NCBI GenBank assembly: GCA_002205125.1
Contig: NIOE01000020.1
Coordinates: 1 to 64,000 of the forward strand
Direction: 5' to 3'
From: Roseateles noduli
GTDB taxonomy: Bacteria; Pseudomonadota; Gammaproteobacteria; Burkholderiales; Burkholderiaceae_C
DNA length: 64,000 bases
The translations under genes and the position numbers were made by a program. This document shows, piece by piece, positions 28,301 to 36,884 of this stretch (the first letter of the stretch is position 1; each line of letters starts with the position of its first letter). A model generated the notes under the pieces. It ran no database searches and was not told where the DNA came from. It was given only the letters and a program-made list of their open reading frames with translations.

Positions 28301-28465
28301 GTCGGCGGCAAGCGGGTCCACACCGTGGGCCTGCCGAACCACTGGGGCTTCGTCGGCGTGGCCAAGCCCGGGTACCTGGTGAACACGCTCACCCCGTTCG
28401 TCGGGGACGCGAACACCCAGACGCCCGAGTTCAAGAGCTTCACCGTCAACATCGAGAAGGCTTGA
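25397..28465 (+). CDS. fdnG: Formate dehydrogenase N alpha subunit (selenoprotein)
   Basis: The catalytic subunit that oxidises formate to CO2 in the periplasm. Read through the in-frame TGA at 25982 it is 1022 residues (E. coli FdnG 1015). It starts with a twin-arginine signal (NRRHFFRVSG), then the [4Fe-4S] motif C50-x2-C53-x3-C57 and C92 (CPKG). Selenocysteine 196, the Mo ligand, falls at the same residue number as in E. coli FdnG. The sequence around it, QARV-U-HGPTVASLAPTFGRGA, is the family active site. The rest is a bis-MGD molybdopterin oxidoreductase fold with a C-terminal dinucleotide-binding domain. ATG 25397 is chosen for its AGGAGG site and Tat signal. Gene callers will split it into 25397-25984 and 25997-28465. 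Confidence 0.97.
25982..25984 (+). other. UGA selenocysteine codon of fdnG
   Basis: TGA at codon 196 is recoded, not a stop: the protein frame continues unchanged with the conserved HGPTVASLAP, a SECIS hairpin follows, and selA, selB and selC are in the same operon. Confidence 0.96.
25995..26014 (+). promoter_or_regulatory. Bacterial SECIS hairpin in fdnG
   Basis: CGG (25995-25997) and GGCC (25999-26002) pair with GGCC (26008-26011) and CCG (26012-26014). A single T is bulged at 25998 and the apical loop is AGTCT. This copies the E. coli fdhF/fdnG design: a stem about 10 nt behind the UGA, a bulged U and a GU-containing loop bound by SelB. Outer pairing CCGA (25991-25994) with TCGG (26019-26022) may extend the stem. 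Confidence 0.88.
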
Positions 28466-28474
28466 GGAAACGCC

Positions 28475-29455
28475 ATGTCTTCATTGCAATCCCTCGACAT
28501 CGCCAAGCGCTCCGCGACGACGCTGCCCAGCCCCGACGCGCGGCGCACGACGACGGAAGTCGCCAAGCTGATCGACGTCTCCTCGTGCATCGGCTGCAAG
28601 GCCTGCCAGGTCGCCTGCATGCAGTGGAACGACCTGCGCGACGACGTCGGCGACACCCACGGCACCTACGACAACCCGCGCGACCTGACCCCGCAGTCGT
28701 GGACGGTGATGCGTTTCTCCGAAGTGGAGGTCGTCGAGAACAAGCTCGAATGGCTGATCCGCAAGGACGGCTGCATGCACTGCGACGACCCCGGCTGCCT
28801 GAAGGCCTGCCCCGCGCCCGGCGCCATCGTGAAGTACCAGAACGGGATCGTCGACTTCATCTCCGAGCACTGCGTGGGCTGCGGCAACTGCGTGACGGGC
28901 TGTCCGTTCGACGTGCCGCGCATCAGCAAGGCCGACAACAAGGCCTACAAGTGCAGCCTGTGCTCGGACCGTGTCGGCGTCGGCCTGGAGCCCGCCTGCG
29001 TGAAGGCCTGTCCGACGGGCGCGATCCGCTTCGGCTCCAAGGAGGACATGCATGAGTTCGCCTCCGAGCGCATCGTCGACCTGAAGGAGCGCGGCTACAC
29101 GAATGCCGGCGTCTACGACCCGCAGGGCGTCGGCGGCACGCACGTGATGTACGTGCTGCAGCATGCGGACCAGCCGGGGCTCTATCACGGGCTGCCCAAG
29201 GATCCGCAGATCAGTCCGTTCGTGTCGCTGTGGAAGGGCGCGGCCAAGCCGCTGGCGGTGGCCGCGATGGTCGGCGCGGCGGTGGCCGGCTTCTTCCACT
29301 ACATGAAGGTCGGTCCGCAGAAGACGGAACACGACGAGCCGGATCCCGAGGAGGAACTCGCCTACGAGCGCGCCAAGCGGGGCGAGGGCCCTGACGGCCC
29401 GCCGGGTGACGCACCGCGGCGTTCGAGCTATACCCCGCCCAGCGGCGGCCTCTGA
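28475..29455 (+). CDS. fdnH: Formate dehydrogenase N beta subunit (Fe-S)
   Basis: A 326-residue electron-transfer subunit. Four Cys clusters can hold four [4Fe-4S] centres: [35 protein letters not shown] and [21 protein letters not shown] single C-terminal membrane helix ([19 protein letters not shown]) anchors it on the periplasmic side, followed by a ~45-residue acidic/Pro tail. It passes electrons from FdnG to the cytochrome subunit. It lies 9 nt after fdnG and 17 nt before fdnI. Confidence 0.96.
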   Translation: MSSLQSLDIAKRSATTLPSPDARRTTTEVAKLIDVSSCIGCKACQVACMQWNDLRDDVGDTHGTYDNPRDLTPQSWTVMRFSEVEVVENKLEWLIRKDGCMHCDDPGCLKACPAPGAIVKYQNGIVDFISEHCVGCGNCVTGCPFDVPRISKADNKAYKCSLCSDRVGVGLEPACVKACPTGAIRFGSKEDMHEFASERIVDLKERGYTNAGVYDPQGVGGTHVMYVLQHADQPGLYHGLPKDPQISPFVSLWKGAAKPLAVAAMVGAAVAGFFHYMKVGPQKTEHDEPDPEEELAYERAKRGEGPDGPPGDAPRRSSYTPPSGGL

Positions 29456-29472
29456 CCCACCGGGAGATCCTC

Positions 29473-30093
29473 ATGTTGCTGCAACGCTATCGCGACAGCC
29501 AGCGGCTCAACCACTGGCTCATCGTGCTGCTGTTCCTGTGCGCCGGGCTCTCGGGCCTGGCCTTCTTCCACCCCAGTCTCTTCTTCCTCAGCAACCTCTT
29601 CGGCGGCGGGCCGTGGACGCGGGTGCTGCATCCCTACATGGGACTGGGCATGGTCATCGCCTTCGCGTTCCTGGCGGCGCGGATGTGGCGGGACAACCTC
29701 TGGATAGACGCCGATTCGCAGTGGATGCGCCAGAGCCCCGCCATGATCACCGGCGCCGGCAAGGAAGGCGTCCAGCCCGCGGCCAAGTACAACGCCGGGC
29801 AGAAGATCGTCTTCTGGGTCATGGTGGTGACGCTGAGCATCCTGCTCGTCACCGGCTTCATGTTCTGGCACGCCTGGTTCCCCGAGGGCAACATCCTGAT
29901 GCGCCGCATCGCGGTGCTGCTGCATGCGGCCTCGGCGGCCATCCTGATCCTGACGATCATCATCCACGTTTACGCGGCCATCTGGGTCAAGGGCTCGTTC
30001 CGGGCGATGACCCGTGGTACGGTCACCGATACCTGGGCCGCACACCATCATCCGCTGTGGCACAAGGAAGTGAAGGAGCGGCCACGCGCATGA
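29473..30093 (+). CDS. fdnI: Formate dehydrogenase N gamma subunit (cytochrome b556)
   Basis: A 206-residue inner-membrane diheme cytochrome b that receives electrons from FdnH and reduces the quinone pool. It has four hydrophobic segments, His in the first helix (LNHWLIVLLFLCAGLSGL), helix two (VLHPYMGLGMVIAFAFLAA), and the last helix (VLLHAASAAILILTIIIHVYA), with the family end GTVTDTWAAHHHPLW. GGGAGA precedes the ATG. The stop overlaps the fdhE start (ATGA). Confidence 0.95.
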   Translation: MLLQRYRDSQRLNHWLIVLLFLCAGLSGLAFFHPSLFFLSNLFGGGPWTRVLHPYMGLGMVIAFAFLAARMWRDNLWIDADSQWMRQSPAMITGAGKEGVQPAAKYNAGQKIVFWVMVVTLSILLVTGFMFWHAWFPEGNILMRRIAVLLHAASAAILILTIIIHVYAAIWVKGSFRAMTRGTVTDTWAAHHHPLWHKEVKERPRA

Positions 30094-31097
30094 CGTCTTC
30101 CAGCCCCATCCGGGTCATGACCCCGGAAGAGATCGCGGTCAATGCCGGCGCGCGCGCCGCGCCGGTGAAGGTGCCGGAACCCGGCCTCTTCGCCGAGCGC
30201 GCCGTGCGTCTGAGGCAGCTGGCCGAGGGGCATGCGATGCGGGACTACCTCCTGTTCGTGGCCGAGCTGGCGCAGGCGCAGCATGAGCGCTTCAAGCGGA
30301 CCGACGCGATGCGCCTGCCCGACGAGGTGCTGATCAACGGCGCGATGGTGGGCGGGCTGCCGCCGCTGGATGTGGCGACTTTCCCGCGCGATGCGGTGTG
30401 GCGCGAGGAACTCCGCGCGCTGTTGGGCGCGATGGGCAAGGCCGCGATTCCTGATCCGGCGAAGGCGCTGGTGACGCAACTCGGCGAAGCCGACGACGAC
30501 TGGCTGGAGCAGCAGGCGAGTGCGCTGCTCGCCGGCGGCGCGCCGGGCCTGGACCCCGCGGCGGCGCCGCTGATCGCCGCGGCGCTGCAGGTGTACTGGG
30601 CGCGCCTCGTCGTGCGGTTGCAGGCGCGCTACGACGAGAGCGACCAGGGCGAGCACGTCGCGCCCTTCGGCATGATCGACGATCCCACCGTCTGTCCGTG
30701 CTGCGGCTCGCGGCCGGTGGCCTCGATCACGCGCATCGCGGCGGAGCAGTCGGGGCAGCGCTTCCTGGCCTGCTCGCTGTGCGGTGCGCAGTGGCACTAC
30801 GTGCGCATCAAGTGCACGCACTGCCAGGGCACCAAGGGCATCACCTTCCAGAGCCTCGTCGACGCCGACGGGAAGAAGTCGGAGGCCGTCGCCGCCGAGT
30901 GCTGCGAGACCTGCGGGCACTACCTCAAGCAGGTCCACATGGAGAAGGACCTCCAGGTCGAGCCGCTGGCCGACGATCTGGCGAGCCTGACGCTGGACCT
31001 GCTCGTGGGCGAGCTGGGCCTGGTGAGGCAGGGCTTCAATCCGATGCTGATCCTCGGCGAGGCGGACGCCTCTCCACCGGATCCCGGAGGACACTGA
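30090..31097 (+). CDS. fdhE: Formate dehydrogenase accessory protein FdhE
   Basis: A 335-residue cytoplasmic protein needed for assembly of Tat-exported formate dehydrogenase. It carries the rubredoxin-like CxxC motifs typical of FdhE: VCPCCGSRPVAS, LACSLCGAQWHYVRIKC-x2-C and ECCETCGHYLK, which bind iron or zinc. The sequence FQSLVDADGKKSEAVAAECC is characteristic. The ATG at 30090 overlaps the fdnI stop by 4 nt; the longer upstream frame is a shadow of fdnI. selA starts 2 nt after its stop. Confidence 0.95.
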   Translation: MTSSSPIRVMTPEEIAVNAGARAAPVKVPEPGLFAERAVRLRQLAEGHAMRDYLLFVAELAQAQHERFKRTDAMRLPDEVLINGAMVGGLPPLDVATFPRDAVWREELRALLGAMGKAAIPDPAKALVTQLGEADDDWLEQQASALLAGGAPGLDPAAAPLIAAALQVYWARLVVRLQARYDESDQGEHVAPFGMIDDPTVCPCCGSRPVASITRIAAEQSGQRFLACSLCGAQWHYVRIKCTHCQGTKGITFQSLVDADGKKSEAVAAECCETCGHYLKQVHMEKDLQVEPLADDLASLTLDLLVGELGLVRQGFNPMLILGEADASPPDPGGH

Positions 31098-31099
31098 GC

Positions 31100-32581
31100 A
31101 TGAAGCCCGAGGCATCCATGGTTCATGGTCCGACGGCAGGCTCCCCGGTCAGAAGTTCCGATCCGGTCGCGGCCCCGAAAGACCTCCCCTCCGTCGATCG
31201 CCTGTTGCGTGATCCGGCGGTGACGCACTTGATGGCGCGACACGGTCATGCCTTCGTCGCCGCGGAGGCTCGACGGCTGCTCGAGAGCTCGCGCGAGCGC
31301 GCGCTGGCGGGCGCGCTGACGGTGGATGAACTCCATCACCTGCCGGCCGAGCTCGAACGCCACTGCGTCGAGCGCCTCGCGCCGCGCATGCGCCGCGTGA
31401 TCAACCTCACCGGCACGGTGCTGCATACCAACCTGGGCCGTGCGCTGCTCGCCGACGACGCCTTGCGTCATGTGCTGAGCTGCATGAGCTCGCCCAACAA
31501 CCTGGAGTTCGACCTCGCGCGCGGCGAGCGCGGCGACCGCGACAGCCTCGTCGAATCGCTGCTGTGCGACATCACCGGCGCCGAGGCGGCGACGGTCGTC
31601 AACAACAACGCCGCCGCGGTGCTGCTGGGCATCGCCGCGCTGGCGGGCGGGAAGGAGGCCGTGGTGTCGCGCGGCGAGCTGGTCGAGATCGGCGGCGCGT
31701 TCCGCATGCCCGACGTGATGGCGGCGGCGGGCGCGAGGCTGGTGGAAGTCGGCACGACCAACCGCACGCACCTGCGGGACTACCAGGCCGCGATCAATCC
31801 GGACACCGCGCTGCTGATGAAGGTGCACACCAGCAACTACGCGATCCAGGGGTTCACCTCGTCGGTGAGCGAGGCCGAACTCGCCCCGGTCGCGAAGGCC
31901 GCGGGCGTGCCGCTGATGACGGACCTCGGCAGCGGATCGCTGGTCGATCTGGCCCAGTGGGGACTGCCGGCGGAGCCGCTCCCGCAGGCGATGCTGGCCG
32001 ACGGCTGCGACGTCGTGACCTTCAGTGGTGACAAGCTGCTGGGCGGTCCGCAGGCCGGGCTCATCGTCGGCCGCAAGGACCTGGTGCAGAAGATCCGCAA
32101 GTTCCCGATGAAGCGCGCGTTGCGGCTGTCCAAGCTGCCGCTGGCGGCGCTGGAGGCGACGCTGCGGCTCTACCTCCAGCCGGACCGGCTGACGCAGGAC
32201 CTGCCGACGCTGCGCCTGCTGACGCGACCGGTCGGTCAGATCGAGGCGCAGGCGGAGCGGCTGCTGGCGCGCGTGGAAGACGCCGTCGCGCCGCGCTTCG
32301 ACGCGCGGGTGAGCGCGATGCTGGGACAGATCGGCTCGGGCTCGCTGCCGGTGGAGACGCTGCCGTCGGCGGGGCTGGTGCTGACGCCGCGGCTGCCGGG
32401 CAAGCGCGGCATCGGCCGCGCGCTCGACGAGCTGCTCACGGCGCTGCGCGCGCTGCCGCTGCCGGTGATCGCGCGGGTGCAGGCCGACGAGCTGTGGATG
32501 GACCTGCGCTGTCTGGACGAGGCGCGCGAGGAGCCCGACTTCGTCGAGCAGCTCGCGCTGCTGAAGGAGCAGCTCGCGTGA
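31100..32581 (+). CDS. selA: L-seryl-tRNA(Sec) selenium transferase
   Basis: A 493-residue PLP enzyme that converts Ser-tRNA(Sec) to Sec-tRNA(Sec) using selenophosphate. The N-terminal region holds the tRNA-binding segment ([10 protein letters not shown]), then [39 protein letters not shown] and [16 protein letters not shown], where Lys312 should bind PLP. A ~25-residue N-terminal extension makes it longer than E. coli SelA (463). ATG 31100 follows a GGAGG site by 9 nt. The stop overlaps the selB GTG. selD, which would supply selenophosphate, is not in the window. Confidence 0.96.
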   Translation: MKPEASMVHGPTAGSPVRSSDPVAAPKDLPSVDRLLRDPAVTHLMARHGHAFVAAEARRLLESSRERALAGALTVDELHHLPAELERHCVERLAPRMRRVINLTGTVLHTNLGRALLADDALRHVLSCMSSPNNLEFDLARGERGDRDSLVESLLCDITGAEAATVVNNNAAAVLLGIAALAGGKEAVVSRGELVEIGGAFRMPDVMAAAGARLVEVGTTNRTHLRDYQAAINPDTALLMKVHTSNYAIQGFTSSVSEAELAPVAKAAGVPLMTDLGSGSLVDLAQWGLPAEPLPQAMLADGCDVVTFSGDKLLGGPQAGLIVGRKDLVQKIRKFPMKRALRLSKLPLAALEATLRLYLQPDRLTQDLPTLRLLTRPVGQIEAQAERLLARVEDAVAPRFDARVSAMLGQIGSGSLPVETLPSAGLVLTPRLPGKRGIGRALDELLTALRALPLPVIARVQADELWMDLRCLDEAREEPDFVEQLALLKEQLA

Positions 32582-34764
32582 TCGTCGGAACCGCCGGCCA
32601 CATCGACCACGGCAAGACGACGCTGGTGAAGGCGCTGACCGGCGTCGACACCGACCGGCTGCCCGAGGAGAAGCGGCGCGGCATCAGCATCGCGCTCGGG
32701 TATGCGTTCATGGATGCAGGTGCCGGTGCCGGTGCCGGTGCCGGCGAAGGCGGGCGGATCGGCTTCGTCGACGTGCCGGGTCACGAGCGCCTCGTGCACA
32801 CGATGCTGTCGGGTGCGACCGGCATCGACCACGCGCTGCTGCTGGTCGCCGCCGACGACGGCGTGATGCCGCAGACGCGCGAGCACCTGGCGCTGCTGAC
32901 GCTGCTCGGGATCGGGCGAGGGACGATCGCGCTGACCAAGTGCGACCGCGTCGAGCCGGTATTGCGCGCGCAGCGGCGCGAGGAGATCCGCGCGCTGGTG
33001 GCCGGCACGCCGTTGGCGGACGCGCCGGTGTTCGAAGTCGCCGCGACGACAGGCGAGGGCGTGCGCGAGTTGCGCGAGCACCTGATCGCCGAAGCGAAGG
33101 CGTTGCCGCCGCGTGTGGTCGGCGGACGCGGCTTCCGGCTCGCGGTGGATCGCGTGTTCAGCCTCGCCGGCGTCGGCACCGTCTGCACCGGCACCGCGCA
33201 CGCGGGCGAGGTGGCGATCGGCGACGAGCTTCTGCTGTTGCCGCCGGCGCCCGGCCAGTCGCCGCGGCGTGGCCGCGTGCGGAGCCTGCATGCGCAGAAC
33301 GAGCCGGCGGAACGCGCCCGCGCCGGGCAACGCGTCGCCATCGGCCTGGCCGGACTGGAGAAGGACGAGGTCGAACGCGGCCAGTGGCTGGCCGCGCCGG
33401 AGGTCGCGCAGTGGACGGATCGGATCGACGCGCGTTTGCGGTGGTCGGTCGAGGAGGGCAGGGCGCTGCGCAGCGGTCTGCCGGTGCATGTACATGTCGG
33501 CGCGGAAGCGGTCACCGGGTCGGTGGCGGTGCTCGGACGCTTCAGTACGGCGCAGGCTGCTGGCCCTCACCCCTGCCCTCTCCCGCAAGCGGGAGAGGGA
33601 GTAGGTCTTGTGGCGGCGGCTGAAGCGCAGCAGGCAGAGGGAGTCAGCCATGTGGCGGCGGCTGAAGCGCAGCAGTCAGAGGGAGTCAGCCATGTGGCGG
33701 CGGCTGAGGCGCTGCAGCCGGGCGAGGAGGGCTTGGTGCAGCTCGTGCTGCATCGACCGATCGGGGCGTGGGCCGGCGATCGCGTGGTGTTGCGCGATGC
33801 CGCCGCGACGCGCGCGCTGGCCGGCGGCGTGGTGCTTGATCCACAAGCGCCCGCGCGCTATCGCCGCACGCCGCAGCGGCTGGCGGAACTCGTCGCGCTG
33901 ACCGCGGGCGCGCCCGCGACGCGGCTCGCAGGGCTGCTCGCGCAGGCGCCGATGGGCGTCGACCTCGCGCGCTTCGCGGCGGGGCAGGGCGTGGCCATCG
34001 ATGCACGCGCGGCGCTCCTCGCGGCGGCCGACGCTTCGACGGTCGTGCCCGGCGCCTCCACCGTCGTGCCCGGCGCCGACGGTCCGGCCTGGGCGCTCGG
34101 CGCCTCGCAGACGACGCTGTGGGAGGGCCTCGCGCTCGCCCGCCTGGCGCGGTACCACGAGGACCAGGCCGAGGAGCTCGGGCCCGATCTCGCACGCTGG
34201 CGGCGGCTCGCGGCGCCGCGCATGGCCGAGGCGCTCTGGCAGGCGCTTGTGCGCCGCATGGCCGCCAATGGGCAGGTCGCGATCAGCGGCGCGTCCGCGC
34301 ATCTCCCGGCGCACGGCGTCCAGCTGTCGGCGCTGGACGAGCGCCTCGCGCAGAAGGTGATGCCGCGGCTGCTGGCCGCAGGATTCGAAGGCGCCTGGGC
34401 GCGCGACCTGGCCAAGGACGCGCACGAGCCCGAGGCGCTGGTGCGCACGACGCTGGCGCGGCTGTCGCAGCGGGGCGAGCTGTACCAGGTCGTGAAGGAT
34501 CTGTATTACGCGCCGTCGGCCATCCACGAGCTCGCGCGCATCGCGCGGGCCTCGGCCCTCGACGGCGACGTGACGGCCGGGACCTTCCGCGACCGCAGCG
34601 GCCTCGGCCGCAAGCGCGCGATCCAGGTGCTGGAGTTCTTCGACAAGCTCGGCGTGCTGCGGCGCGTCGGCGACGCGCACCGGCTGCGGACCGACAGCCG
34701 GCTGTTCATCGACGATCATGAGGGCGGCGGCGTGATCCTCGGCCATGCCGCCGAGACTGCATGA
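32578..34764 (+). CDS. selB: Selenocysteine-specific elongation factor SelB
   Basis: A 728-residue factor that carries Sec-tRNA to the ribosome and binds SECIS RNA with its C terminus. GTPase motifs are [10 protein letters not shown] (residues 6-15), DVPGHE (65-70) and TKCD (120-123). The C-terminal half has the winged-helix repeats, ending [25 protein letters not shown]. It is ~115 residues longer than E. coli SelB (614), partly from an Ala/Gly run at ~47-56 and an insertion at ~329-385 in domain III, which is encoded by a mobile-type palindrome and a 42-bp repeat. The frame stays intact. It starts at GTG 32578, overlapping the selA stop by 4 nt. Confidence 0.95.
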   Translation: MIVGTAGHIDHGKTTLVKALTGVDTDRLPEEKRRGISIALGYAFMDAGAGAGAGAGEGGRIGFVDVPGHERLVHTMLSGATGIDHALLLVAADDGVMPQTREHLALLTLLGIGRGTIALTKCDRVEPVLRAQRREEIRALVAGTPLADAPVFEVAATTGEGVRELREHLIAEAKALPPRVVGGRGFRLAVDRVFSLAGVGTVCTGTAHAGEVAIGDELLLLPPAPGQSPRRGRVRSLHAQNEPAERARAGQRVAIGLAGLEKDEVERGQWLAAPEVAQWTDRIDARLRWSVEEGRALRSGLPVHVHVGAEAVTGSVAVLGRFSTAQAAGPHPCPLPQAGEGVGLVAAAEAQQAEGVSHVAAAEAQQSEGVSHVAAAEALQPGEEGLVQLVLHRPIGAWAGDRVVLRDAAATRALAGGVVLDPQAPARYRRTPQRLAELVALTAGAPATRLAGLLAQAPMGVDLARFAAGQGVAIDARAALLAAADASTVVPGASTVVPGADGPAWALGASQTTLWEGLALARLARYHEDQAEELGPDLARWRRLAAPRMAEALWQALVRRMAANGQVAISGASAHLPAHGVQLSALDERLAQKVMPRLLAAGFEGAWARDLAKDAHEPEALVRTTLARLSQRGELYQVVKDLYYAPSAIHELARIARASALDGDVTAGTFRDRSGLGRKRAIQVLEFFDKLGVLRRVGDAHRLRTDSRLFIDDHEGGGVILGHAAETA
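32719..32742 (+). repeat. (GGTGCC)4 microsatellite in selB
   Basis: Four perfect GGTGCC units encode an Ala-Gly run between the effector region and the DVPGHE motif. Unit gain or loss keeps the frame, so it can vary in length without killing the gene. Confidence 0.85.
33576..33599. repeat. Palindromic repeat element inside selB
   Basis: CCCTCTCCCG-CAAG-CGGGAGAGGG is a perfect 10-bp-arm palindrome (11 counting C-G inside the loop), preceded by CCCTCACCCCTG. This sequence is familiar as a dispersed intergenic repeat of proteobacteria; translated in this frame it gives PLPQAGEG. Here it lies in frame within a core gene. Confidence 0.8.
33610..33720 (+). repeat. 42-bp tandem repeat in selB ([14 protein letters not shown])
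   Basis: Copies begin at 33610, 33652 and 33694; the first two are full 42-bp units differing by single bases (A/S at position 9 of the peptide) and the third is partial. It adds 14-residue units to domain III of SelB directly behind the palindrome. Confidence 0.85.
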
Positions 34765-34801
34765 ACGCGCAGCGATCAATGATCGACGCGCAACGATCAC
34801 T

Positions 34802-34897
34802 GGAGAGACAACGATCCTGGTGGATCGGCCGGACTTCAAATCCGGTGGGCGATGCCACGCATCGCCGGGTGGGTTCGACTCCCATGTCTCTCCGCCA
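34802..34897 (+). tRNA. selC: tRNA-Sec (selC, anticodon UCA)
   Basis: A 96-nt tRNA with the special traits of bacterial tRNA-Sec: an 8-bp acceptor stem (GGAGAGAC/GTCTCTCC), discriminator G and encoded CCA, a long D stem, anticodon loop CTTCAAA with UCA reading UGA, a long variable arm (GGGCGATG...CATCGCC) and GGGTTCGACTCCC T arm. It is 37 nt behind selB, likely processed from the same transcript or an own short one. Confidence 0.95.
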
Positions 34898-34901
34898 GCA
34901 A

Positions 34902-35012
34902 CATCGGCTTGCCGGCTGCGCGGCCCGATCTTGCGCCTGCGGTGCTCGCCGTACGGGAGTACGGCTGCGCGCCTCGGCGCAACCTCGGGCCGCTTGCTTC
35001 GGCAATCCGATG
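34902..35012. repeat. 111-bp imperfect palindrome behind selC
   Basis: The outer arms CATCGGCTTGCCG (34902-34914) and CGGCAATCCGATG (35000-35012), the middle arms GCGGCCCGATCTTGCGCC and GGCGCAACCTCGGGCCGC, and the inner arms GCCGTAC/GTACGGC with loop GGGA (34948-34965) fold into one long interrupted hairpin. It begins 4 nt after the tRNA-Sec CCA. It may be a REP-type element, a processing signal for the tRNA or a boundary between the sel and transporter operons. Confidence 0.75.
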
Positions 35013-35027
35013 CCGCTGGTTCATGCG

Positions 35028-35053
35028 GCCGCCCTCGGGGCGGCAATTTCTTT
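35028..35053 (+). terminator. Possible terminator between selC and the transporter operon
   Basis: GCCGCCC (35028-35034), loop TCG, GGGCGGC (35038-35044), then AATTTCTTT. The stem is strong and the T-tract imperfect. It lies 29 nt ahead of the first binding-protein gene, so termination here would be partial or would act as an attenuator. Confidence 0.5.
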
Positions 35054-35082
35054 GACTTCGACCGTTTCGACTGGAGCCTCCG

Positions 35083-35979
35083 ATGCCTAGCCTCTTCCGA
35101 CAAGTCAGCCGTGCGCTGCAGGGAATCGTCGCCGCCTCGTTGATCGCCGCGGGCCTCTCGGCACTTTCGGCACCCGCGACGGCGCAGCCGCTGCCCGTGC
35201 TGCGCGTGACGGCCATCCCCGACGAATCGCCGACCGAGCTCTCCCGCAAGTTCGCCCCGCTGGGCAGGTACCTGGAGAAGGAACTCGGGGTGAAGGTCGA
35301 GTGGACGCCCGTCACCGACTACGCCGCCGCCGTCGAGGCGGTCGTCAACAAGAAGATCGACCTGGCCTGGTTCGGCGGCTTCACCTTCGTGCAGGCCAAC
35401 GTGCGCTCGGGCGGGAAGATCGTCCCGCTGGTCCAGCGCGAGGAGGACGAGAAGTTCCGCTCCGTCTTCATCACCGACGCCAAGTCGGGGATCTCCAAGC
35501 TCGAGGACCTGAAAGGCAAGACGCTGAGCTTCGGCTCCGCGTCGTCGACCTCGGGCCACCTGATGCCGCGCTCGTTCCTGCTCGCCGCGAAGATCAATCC
35601 CGACGCGGACCTCAAGCGCATCTCCTTCTCCGGCGCGCACGACGCGACCGTCGCCGCCGTGGCTTCGGGCAAGGTCGACGCGGGCGCACTCAACATCTCC
35701 GTCTGGGAGAAGCTGGTCGCCGAGAAGAAGGTCGACACCTCGGCCGTGAAGGTCTTCTTCACGACCCCGCCGTACTACGACTACAACTGGAGCGTCCATG
35801 CGGACATGCCGGCCGCCACGAAGGAGAAGCTCAAGGCCGCGTTCCTGAAGCTCAACGCGTCTTCGCCGGAAGGCAAGGAGATCCTGGACCTGCAACGCGC
35901 GACACGTTTCGTGCCCACGCAGCCGGAAAACTATGCCGGCATCAAGGCCGCGGCGGAGAATGCAGGTCTGCTGAAGTGA
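35083..35979 (+). CDS. PhnD-type oxyanion-binding protein, copy 1
   Basis: A 298-residue periplasmic substrate-binding protein of the phosphate/phosphite/phosphonate (PhnD) family. The signal peptide ends near ATAQ (~34). The oxyanion motif STSGH is at 155-159, with GAHDATVAAVASGKVDAGAL and FFTTPPYYDYNWSVHADMP. It is the first of four tandem paralogues feeding one ATPase and permease. The sequence does not fix the ligand. Its place directly behind selC, with a YdjA-like nitroreductase at the end of the operon, suggests a selenium oxyanion (inference). I recall related families being labelled putative selenate-binding on similar grounds. A GGAG site precedes the ATG. Confidence 0.85.
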   Translation: MPSLFRQVSRALQGIVAASLIAAGLSALSAPATAQPLPVLRVTAIPDESPTELSRKFAPLGRYLEKELGVKVEWTPVTDYAAAVEAVVNKKIDLAWFGGFTFVQANVRSGGKIVPLVQREEDEKFRSVFITDAKSGISKLEDLKGKTLSFGSASSTSGHLMPRSFLLAAKINPDADLKRISFSGAHDATVAAVASGKVDAGALNISVWEKLVAEKKVDTSAVKVFFTTPPYYDYNWSVHADMPAATKEKLKAAFLKLNASSPEGKEILDLQRATRFVPTQPENYAGIKAAAENAGLLK

Positions 35980-35996
35980 GTTGAACGGAGGCTGCC

Positions 35997-36884
35997 ATGC
36001 CTGACTCCTGGCGACAGATCGGCCCGGCGATGCGCGCGTTCTTCGCCGCATGGCTGATTTCGGCGGGCATGGGCGGGCCGGCGCAGGCCCAGACGCCGCA
36101 GGTGCTGCGCGTGACGGTCCTTCCGTTCGGATCCCCCGTCGAGCTCAACCGCCGGTACGCGCCGCTCGTGCGCTACCTGGAGAAGGAGCTCGAACGCAAG
36201 ATCGAATGGACGCAGAGCGCCGATTACGACGCGAGCGTCGCCGCCATCGTGGACGGCAGGACCGATCTGGTCATGCTGGGCGGCCTCACCTTCGTGCAGG
36301 CCCACCAGCGTTCGGGCGGCCGCGTCATCCCGCTGGTCCAGCGCGACAAGGACGCCAACTACCGCTCCATGTTCATCACGCCGGTCGACTCCGGCATCCG
36401 GCGGCTGGAGGACCTGAAGGGGCGGTCGTTCAGCTTCGGCCCCAGGTCCTCGACCTCCGGCCACCTGATGCCGCGCGCCTTCCTGCAGGCGGCGAAGATC
36501 GATCCCGAAGCGGACTTCCGTCAGGTCGTCTACTCCAGCGGCCATGACGCCACCGTCGCCGCCGTTGTCACGGGCAAGGTCGACGCGGGCGTGTTGCACA
36601 CCTTCGCCTGGGAGAAGCTGGTCGCCGCCGGGCGCGTCGACACGTCGACCATCCGGGTCTTCTACACCTCGCCGCCGTTCTCCGACACCAACTGGAGCGT
36701 CCATGCCGACATGCCGGCCGCGACCCGCAAGGCGATCGCCGCGGCGTTCCTGAAGATCGACGGCTCGACGCCGGAGGAGCAGGAGATCCTCGCGCTGCAG
36801 GAGGCCGCGAAGTTCGTGCCGACGCGTGTCGAGAATTACCAGCGGATCCGGGCCGTCGCCGAAAGCGCGGGGTTGCTGAAGTGA
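35997..36884 (+). CDS. PhnD-type oxyanion-binding protein, copy 2
   Basis: A 295-residue paralogue, 17 nt after copy 1. Its signal ends near PAQAQ. The binding motif STSGH is kept, but other pocket regions differ: MLGGLTFVQAHQRSGG in place of WFGGFTFVQANVRSGG, and VFYTSPPFSDTNWSVHADM. The change suggests a different ligand preference or affinity. The stop overlaps the start of copy 3 (GTGA). It is the most diverged of the four by eye. Confidence 0.84.
   Translation: MPDSWRQIGPAMRAFFAAWLISAGMGGPAQAQTPQVLRVTVLPFGSPVELNRRYAPLVRYLEKELERKIEWTQSADYDASVAAIVDGRTDLVMLGGLTFVQAHQRSGGRVIPLVQRDKDANYRSMFITPVDSGIRRLEDLKGRSFSFGPRSSTSGHLMPRAFLQAAKIDPEADFRQVVYSSGHDATVAAVVTGKVDAGVLHTFAWEKLVAAGRVDTSTIRVFYTSPPFSDTNWSVHADMPAATRKAIAAAFLKIDGSTPEEQEILALQEAAKFVPTRVENYQRIRAVAESAGLLK

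Noticed and set aside
25232-28342. A 1036-codon open frame antisense to fdnG
   Set aside because: It is a shadow of the GC-rich codon pattern of fdnG; its translation is low-complexity Arg/Val/Asp/His sequence with no domain, and fdnG is certain.
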